10,055 nucleotides of DNA from Burkholderiales bacterium. Lineage in GTDB: Bacteria > Pseudomonadota > Gammaproteobacteria > Burkholderiales > SG8-41. The translations under genes and the position numbers were made by a program. Positions 5,701 through 10,055 of the stretch are shown piece after piece; positions within the stretch are counted from its first letter, which is position 1; each line of letters begins with the position of its first letter. The stretch lies in contig SYEN01000266.1 of assembly GCA_005800795.1 (NCBI GenBank), positions 1 to 10,055 on the forward strand, given 5' to 3'. Below the pieces are notes generated by a model. That model ran no database searches. It saw only the letters and a list, made by a program, of their open reading frames with translations, and had not been told where the DNA came from.

Positions 5701-6768
5701 ATGTTAAATAAAAACAAATACTTACGAAATGTTCTCGGAATGCTTGCGCTGCAGTTGTTGCTGGCCGGCGCTTTCGTTAGCGGGATGGCCAGCGCGCAAA
5801 AACTGTCGCGTGCAGCGCCCTTCCCCGAGGCGTCGGAAGAGCTTTACGGCATCGGTTCCGGCGCCAAGCTGTATGTGTTTGGCGGTCTCGCGCCCGGCTG
5901 GAAGCCCAAGGGACTGGTCTACGAATACGATCCGGCAAAAGATGCCTGGACCAAAAAGAAAAACATGCCCGTCTCCTCGCACCACATCGCGCTGGCGGAG
6001 GTGAACGGCAAGATTTATGTCTTCGGCGGATTCAAATATCCCGACAGCGGCCCCGCCGCCTGGCAACCGATGGACAACGTGTTCGAGTACGATCCGGCGG
6101 CAGATACGTGGAAGCCGTTGGCGCCGTTGCCAACAAAACGCGGCTCGCCCAATGCGGTGGTGGTGAACGGCAAAATTCACGTCATCGGCGGAGCGGGCTT
6201 TCATCCGAATTCGAAAGAAACCGCCGTACATCCGGCGCGTCCGCATCGCTCGCTGGGCACGCACGAGGTCTACGATCCGGCGAGCAATTCGTGGGAAACC
6301 AAACAAACCATGCCCACCGCGCGTAATCACGCGGCGGCGGGCTTTGTCGCCGGGAAGATTTATGTGATTGGCGGGCGCATCGGCTCGGCCTTCATTACGC
6401 GCGCAAGCAACACCGATATCGTCGAGGTGTACGACGTGGCTACCGATCAATGGGGCGACCTCAAAGCGCCGATGCCGACGCCGCGCAGCGCTGGCGCCTG
6501 GGGTGTGCACAAGGGGCTGATTTATGTCGCGGGCGGGGAGCAGCGCACCAGCCAGTTCCAGCGCACTTTCCGCGCGGTGGAGGCGTATAACCCGGCCAAC
6601 AATCGCTGGGTGGCATTGCCGCCGATGGAATTTCCCCGCCACGGTTTGGCCGGCGATATCGTCAACGGCAAGTTTCACCTGGTCAGCGGCGACGCTGCGT
6701 CGGGCGGCGCGCCGGGTACGCACATCGATTCGGATGTGCACGAGGTGATTGATCTGGAGGCGAGGTAG
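5701..6768 (+). CDS. Exported kelch-repeat beta-propeller protein
   Basis: This is a 355-residue secreted protein. ATG 5701 is chosen because AAGGA (5688-5692) is eight bases upstream and a signal peptide follows at once: MLNKNKYLRNV, a hydrophobic run to about 27, then GMASA before QKLSR (cleavage near residue 32). An in-frame ATG at 5692 overlaps the ribosome binding site. Six kelch motifs follow, each a [KL][LIF][YH][VL]xxG strand with a later YD/YNPxxxxW strand in the complete blades: YVFGG (58-62) with YEYDP, YVFGG (106-110) with FEYDP, HVIGG (160-164) with EVYDP, YVIGG (221-225) with EVYDV, YVAGG (275-279) with EAYNP, and HLVSG (326-330). That count suits a closed six-bladed propeller. 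Such proteins bind partners or sugars; no catalytic residues identify galactose-oxidase or sialic-acid mutarotase activity. No specific role can be assigned. Confidence 0.9.
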   Translation: MLNKNKYLRNVLGMLALQLLLAGAFVSGMASAQKLSRAAPFPEASEELYGIGSGAKLYVFGGLAPGWKPKGLVYEYDPAKDAWTKKKNMPVSSHHIALAEVNGKIYVFGGFKYPDSGPAAWQPMDNVFEYDPAADTWKPLAPLPTKRGSPNAVVVNGKIHVIGGAGFHPNSKETAVHPARPHRSLGTHEVYDPASNSWETKQTMPTARNHAAAGFVAGKIYVIGGRIGSAFITRASNTDIVEVYDVATDQWGDLKAPMPTPRSAGAWGVHKGLIYVAGGEQRTSQFQRTFRAVEAYNPANNRWVALPPMEFPRHGLAGDIVNGKFHLVSGDAASGGAPGTHIDSDVHEVIDLEAR

Positions 6769-6806
6769 TTCCGCATTAATCAAGGCAACAAAGCAAGGCG
6801 ACGGGG

Positions 6807-6812
6807 TATAAT
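6807..6812 (+). promoter_or_regulatory. Consensus -10 box TATAAT upstream of the RNB ribonuclease
   Basis: A perfect TATAAT in the context GACGGGGTATAATCGC predicts a start near 6818-6820. No good -35 box lies 16-18 bases upstream (GGCAAC is the best I see). The predicted start coincides with the first base of the terminator-like hairpin at 6818. Confidence 0.5.
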
Positions 6813-6817
6813 CGCAG

Positions 6818-6851
6818 CGCGGTCCAAGGTCAACTTGGGCCGCGTTTTTTT
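6818..6851 (+). terminator. Intrinsic terminator-like hairpin in the leader of the RNB gene
   Basis: The 11-pair stem CGCGGTCCAAG (6818-6828) / CTTGGGCCGCG (6834-6844) has one G-T pair and a 5-base loop. It is followed directly by seven T residues (6845-6851). It is the strongest terminator-like structure in the window. It could end the kelch transcript 49 bases after its stop. Because a TATAAT box lies just before it, it may also sit at the very 5' end of the ribonuclease mRNA. Confidence 0.85.
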
Positions 6852-6881
6852 CGTCCGTGTTGCTCACGATATTCAGGCGCC

Positions 6882-8732
6882 ATGAACGTATTTTACGAAG
6901 AAGACGGCGGTTTCAAAGTCGGTGCGATCCTCGCCGACAATGACACGTCGCTGCAGGTCGAAGCGCCCCACGGCAAACGCTCGAAGGTGAAATCCTCGGC
7001 GGTGCTGCTACGCTTTGAACGGCCTGCGCTGGGCGATTTCATGGCGGGCGCGCAAGGTGCTGCCGACGACATCGACATCGATTTTTTGTGGCAATGCTGT
7101 GGCGAGGCCGAGTTCGACTACGCCGCGCTCGCTCGCGATTATTTCGGCCACGAGCCCGGTGCACTGGAATCAGCCGCTGCGTTGCTGCGGCTGCACGGCG
7201 CACCCATGTATTTCTACAAAAAGGGCCGTGGCCGTTACAAGGCGGCACCGGAAGCGTCGCTTAAGGCCGCGCTCGCCGGTGTCGAGCGCAAAAAGCAGCA
7301 AGCACTGCAAAAGCAGCAATATTTCGATCAGTTGATGGCGTCCGCCACACCGCCGGAATTTGCGCCGCTATTGAAAACGCTGCTCTATGCGCCAGACAAG
7401 AATGCCATCGAATTCAAGGCGCTGGATGAAGCCAGCGCGGCGTTACATTTGACGCCCGCACACGTGCTGGCGCGCTGTGGCGCGTTGCCGTCCTCTCACG
7501 ACTATCATCTGGACAAATTTCTGTTCGAACACTTTCCGCGTGGCCAGGCACATGCCGCGTTCGATGTGCCTGTCATGGATGCGGATTTGCCGCTGGCGGA
7601 TGTGGCGGCCTACAGCATTGACGACGCGGCTACCACTGAAATCGACGATGCGTTTTCGGTATCGCAGCGAGTCACCGGTGGTGTGCGTATCGGTATCCAT
7701 ATCGCCGCGCCTGCGTTGGGAATTGCACTGGCGACCCCGATTGAAACCGTGGCGCGCGAGCGGCTGTCCACCGTTTACCATCCGGCGGGCAAAATCACCA
7801 TGCTGCCCGATGCGATCATCGGTGCGTATACGCTGGCCGAAGGGCGTGATTGTCCGGCGCTGTCACTTTATGTGGATGTGAATTCCAGCGGTGAAATCGT
7901 GGCCACGGAAACCCGGCTGGAGCGCGTGCACATCGCCGGCAATCTGCGGCACGATGCGCTGGAGCCGGTGTTCAACGAAGCCGCGCTGGCCACCGGCGCC
8001 ATCAATCATGCGCAGGGCAAGGCGTTGTTTACCCTTTGGGATTTCGCCGTGCAGCTCGAAAAAACACGGCGCGGCGGCGCACCTCCCCAGCAACAGCGCG
8101 CGGAATATACCTTCAGCGTCGAGAACGACCGTGTGCGCATCGGCCAACGCCAGCGCGGCTCGGCCATCGACACACTGGTATCGGAGCTGATGATTTACGT
8201 CAACAGCACCTGGGGGCGTGAGCTGGCGGACAAAAAAATTGCCGCGATTTACCGTGTGCAGCGCGCGGGCAAGGTGCGCATGAGCACCGCGCCCGCGCCG
8301 CACGAGGGACTGAATGTGCCGCAATACCTGTGGGCCAGTTCGCCATTGCGCCGCTACGTCGATCTGCTCAACCAGCGCCAGCTGATCGCGGCGGTGCGCA
8401 GCGCGCCCGCGCCCTACGAGGCGCGAGACGAGGCGCTGCTGGCTGCGATGCGCGATTTCGAGTTGGCCTCCGACGCCTACGCCGAGTTTCAGCGCACCAT
8501 GGAACGCTACTGGTGCCTGCGCTGGCTGACGCAGGAATCGCGCAGCAGCGTGCAGGCCACCGTGCTGCGCGAAAATCTGGTGCGCTTTGATGATCTGCCG
8601 CTGACCCTGCGCGTGGCGTCGTTGCCGGAGTTGCCGTCCGATAGCACGGTGGAACTGGCGATCTCGTCGATTGATTTGCTGGATCTGAATCTGCACTGCG
8701 AGTTTGTTCGGTCGGTGGCCGGCGCCGGGTAG
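6882..8732 (+). CDS. RNB-domain exoribonuclease (RNase II/R family)
   Basis: This 616-residue cytoplasmic protein is a 3'-5' exoribonuclease of the RNase II/R family, acting in mRNA decay. The N-terminal ~230 residues are the divergent RNA-binding part of the betaproteobacterial form and include a lysine/glutamine-rich helix (134-150). The RNB catalytic domain follows. Its metal-binding loop reads YSIDDAATTEIDDAF, with D247, E253, D255 and D256 standing for E. coli D201, D207, D209 and D210. The second position is Glu, as in several organellar and cyanobacterial relatives. The conserved SSPLRRYVDLLNQRQL (486-501) carries the phosphate-contacting arginine. The final 60 residues form a short, degenerate S1-like tail. 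The length is close to E. coli RNase II (644). The start has only a weak AGG ribosome binding site. A terminator-like hairpin in the leader could control expression. The gene symbol is left open because the architecture is not exactly that of enterobacterial rnb. Confidence 0.92.
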   Translation: MNVFYEEDGGFKVGAILADNDTSLQVEAPHGKRSKVKSSAVLLRFERPALGDFMAGAQGAADDIDIDFLWQCCGEAEFDYAALARDYFGHEPGALESAAALLRLHGAPMYFYKKGRGRYKAAPEASLKAALAGVERKKQQALQKQQYFDQLMASATPPEFAPLLKTLLYAPDKNAIEFKALDEASAALHLTPAHVLARCGALPSSHDYHLDKFLFEHFPRGQAHAAFDVPVMDADLPLADVAAYSIDDAATTEIDDAFSVSQRVTGGVRIGIHIAAPALGIALATPIETVARERLSTVYHPAGKITMLPDAIIGAYTLAEGRDCPALSLYVDVNSSGEIVATETRLERVHIAGNLRHDALEPVFNEAALATGAINHAQGKALFTLWDFAVQLEKTRRGGAPPQQQRAEYTFSVENDRVRIGQRQRGSAIDTLVSELMIYVNSTWGRELADKKIAAIYRVQRAGKVRMSTAPAPHEGLNVPQYLWASSPLRRYVDLLNQRQLIAAVRSAPAPYEARDEALLAAMRDFELASDAYAEFQRTMERYWCLRWLTQESRSSVQATVLRENLVRFDDLPLTLRVASLPELPSDSTVELAISSIDLLDLNLHCEFVRSVAGAG

Positions 8733-8891
8733 CTCAGCGTAGCCTGCGGCGGCGGCTCGTACCTGGCGTTCGAGAGTGCTTACTTACTTTTTGAATAATG
8801 TCGTATTTCACTTGAAATAGTGAATGTAAATATCAGTTTATAAACACTTTTTCTTGCCAACGCTTCGGGTTTCCCGGCACTATCCCAAGTC
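8733..8891. promoter_or_regulatory. AT-rich leader with dyads before the TonB-family gene
   Basis: The 159-base gap is markedly AT-rich against its neighbours. It contains a dyad TTCACT (8807-8812) / AGTGAA (8819-8824) and a 10-bp palindrome GTTTATAAAC (8836-8845). TTGAAA (8812-8817) could serve as a -35 box with TTTATA (8837-8842) as -10, but the spacing of 19 is long. No match to a Fur box is evident. I expect the TonB promoter here without being able to fix it. Confidence 0.4.
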
Positions 8892-9926
8892 ATGAGCAAG
8901 AAGCCCTCGGCCCAAATCATTCCGCTGGCGAAGCCTGCCTCGCCAGCGCGCCGTGCCAAGCGTGGCCACGTCATCGCACGCACCAGCACGCTGTCCAAAC
9001 TCGACGCGCGGGTGGCGCAACTCGAAAGCATCGTCGCCACGTTCGACCGGCGCATGTCGCGCGGCGCATTCAACCGGCCGTTTCAGATGGCGCTGGCGGG
9101 CTCGATGTTGTTACATCTGATTATCATCAGTCTGGTGACGTTTACGCTTCCCGAGAAAAAAACCGTCAGCAACGAAAAGCCGCTGGACGTGATTTTGGTC
9201 AACGCCAAGAGCAAGGCCAAGCCAACCAAAGCGCAGGCGCTGGCGCAGCACAATCTGGATGGTGGCGGCAACACCGACGCTGACCGCCGTGCGAAGAGCC
9301 CGCTGCCGGCGGTGCGTAACGATCCGACGTCGAATGATGTGACGGTCGCGCAAAAACGAGTCGAACAACTGGAACAGGAAGTGCGCCAGTTGATGACGCG
9401 GCAAAGGTCCACGTTTGCTGCCGCCTCAGGCCCCGCGCAAGCCGTACGGCCCGAGCAGCAACCACCCGATGCGCCCACTGCGCCGACGCCGGCGGACGCG
9501 CAACGCAAACTCAACATTCAACGGCTGGAAGCAGAAATCGCACAGCAGTGGGACACGTATCAGAAACGGCCGCGGCGACACGCCATCGGCGCTTCGGCTA
9601 CTGAACATAGGCCTACGCGCTATGTCGAGGACTGGCGAGTCCGCATCGAGCGGCTGGGCGAAGCCAACTATCCGCAGGCCGCGCGCGAGAAAAAAATCTA
9701 CGGCAGCCTGCTGCTGATTGTATCGATACGCTCCAACGGCACGCTTGAAAACGTCGAAGTGCGCCGTTCGTCCGGCCACAAAGTACTGGACGACGCAGCG
9801 ATACGCATCGTGCGTCTGGGTGCGCCTTATCCGGCATTTCCGGCTGACCTCGCGCGGGAATACGACATCCTTGACATCAGCCGCACGTGGCGCTTTACCA
9901 CCGCGGATCGCATCGAAACCGAATAG
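8892..9926 (+). CDS. TonB-family energy transducer
   Basis: This 344-residue inner-membrane protein would couple the proton-motive force, through ExbB/ExbD, to outer-membrane TonB-dependent receptors or a related partner. A single transmembrane helix spans about 65-86 and contains the S71-x3-H75 pair that matches Ser16/His20 of E. coli TonB. It is preceded by an unusual 64-residue cytoplasmic region, basic at first and then heptad-like (LSKLDARVAQLESIVATF, 34-51). The periplasmic part has a coiled coil near 152-170, a short Pro-rich stretch (190-201) and the TonB C-terminal domain (about 244-337) with WRVRIERLGEANYPQAARE and GSLLLIVSIRSNG. The ATG at 8892 lacks a clear ribosome binding site. 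An internal ATG at 9054 would remove most of the extension, but the codon use upstream is coding-like. No exbB or exbD is in view. The next gene, aroE, starts 40 bases downstream. Confidence 0.9.
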   Translation: MSKKPSAQIIPLAKPASPARRAKRGHVIARTSTLSKLDARVAQLESIVATFDRRMSRGAFNRPFQMALAGSMLLHLIIISLVTFTLPEKKTVSNEKPLDVILVNAKSKAKPTKAQALAQHNLDGGGNTDADRRAKSPLPAVRNDPTSNDVTVAQKRVEQLEQEVRQLMTRQRSTFAAASGPAQAVRPEQQPPDAPTAPTPADAQRKLNIQRLEAEIAQQWDTYQKRPRRHAIGASATEHRPTRYVEDWRVRIERLGEANYPQAAREKKIYGSLLLIVSIRSNGTLENVEVRRSSGHKVLDDAAIRIVRLGAPYPAFPADLAREYDILDISRTWRFTTADRIETE

Positions 9927-9954
9927 CCGCTGCACCCGCGTGCGTGGCCTGCAC

Positions 9955-9960
9955 TACAAT
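9955..9960 (+). promoter_or_regulatory. Possible -10 box TACAAT for a leaderless aroE transcript
   Basis: TACAAT ends six bases before the aroE ATG. There is no Shine-Dalgarno sequence in the gap. The -35 region (about 9932-9938) shows no good match. The geometry equals that of the minus-strand peptide gene at 2552. Confidence 0.3.
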
Positions 9961-9966
9961 TGCCAC

Positions 9967-10055
9967 ATGACTGATACGTACGCCGTCATTGGCAATCCCG
10001 TCGCGCACAGCAAATCGCCTGAAATTCATGCGGCGTTCGCGCGCGCGACTTCACA
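9967..10055 (+). CDS. aroE: Shikimate dehydrogenase, N-terminal part (cut by window edge)
   Basis: The 29 codons visible read MTDTYAVIGNPVAHSKSPEI and HAAFARATS. This is the N-terminus of AroE, which reduces 3-dehydroshikimate to shikimate with NADPH in the chorismate pathway. The SKSP motif is the shikimate-binding serine pair, and the YAVIGNP strand is diagnostic. The protein is normally about 270 residues; the rest lies beyond the right edge. The ATG has no ribosome binding site, and a TACAAT box stands six bases upstream, so the mRNA may be leaderless. Its position behind a TonB-family gene and an RNB ribonuclease gene matches an order common in betaproteobacteria. Confidence 0.93.
   Translation, partial: MTDTYAVIGNPVAHSKSPEIHAAFARATS

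Noticed and set aside
5722..6867. 381-codon open frame on the minus strand across the kelch gene
   Set aside because: It is an exact antisense shadow of a clear coding sequence with kelch repeats; the translation is rich in Arg, His and Ala without domains, as expected for GC-rich antisense frames.
7863..8696. 277-codon open frame on the minus strand across the ribonuclease
   Set aside because: Antisense shadow; His- and Gln-rich composition typical of reverse frames, no motif.

Overview
The window looks like a chromosomal segment of a betaproteobacterium. The core genes are GC-rich. The closing order (YqiA-type esterase, kelch protein, RNB-domain ribonuclease, TonB-family protein, aroE) contains the ribonuclease - TonB - aroE run that I associate with betaproteobacteria. 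I cannot fix the order or genus from sequence alone.

Layout. Positions 3-1298 hold the 3' part of comM, a natural-transformation branch-migration helicase, cut by the left edge. Positions 1299-3689 form a less GC-rich, repeat-laden accessory stretch. It contains: a decayed 5' half of a tRNA resembling tRNA-Val(CAC); a lipoprotein gene broken by one missing base; a REP-like palindromic element with a 17-bp tandem duplication; a divergent pair (a 49-aa membrane peptide on the minus strand and a cytochrome c'/c556-type gene on the plus strand) sharing a symmetric promoter region; the C-terminal remnant of an IS110-family transposase between 11-bp inverted repeats; and a small HTH remnant resembling the tail of REP-associated transposases. 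Positions 3690-5622 hold an intact amidase-signature hydrolase, a short N-terminal fragment of a PhzF-family gene, and a YqiA-type esterase. Positions 5701-6768 encode an exported six-repeat kelch protein. From 6800 onward come a promoter followed at once by a terminator-like hairpin, the RNB ribonuclease, a TonB-family energy transducer with an unusual cytoplasmic N-terminal extension, and the first 29 codons of aroE.

How the genes relate. The right half is ordinary housekeeping in one orientation, with gaps that suggest several transcription units rather than one operon. The left-centre is a small site of repeated insertion and decay between comM and the amidase. I see no CRISPR array, phage module or clear new defence system. 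The features most worth checking are the cytochrome/membrane-peptide divergon with its palindromic control region, the promoter-proximal terminator hairpin in front of the ribonuclease, and two genes whose -10 boxes sit exactly six bases from the start codon, which predicts leaderless mRNAs.
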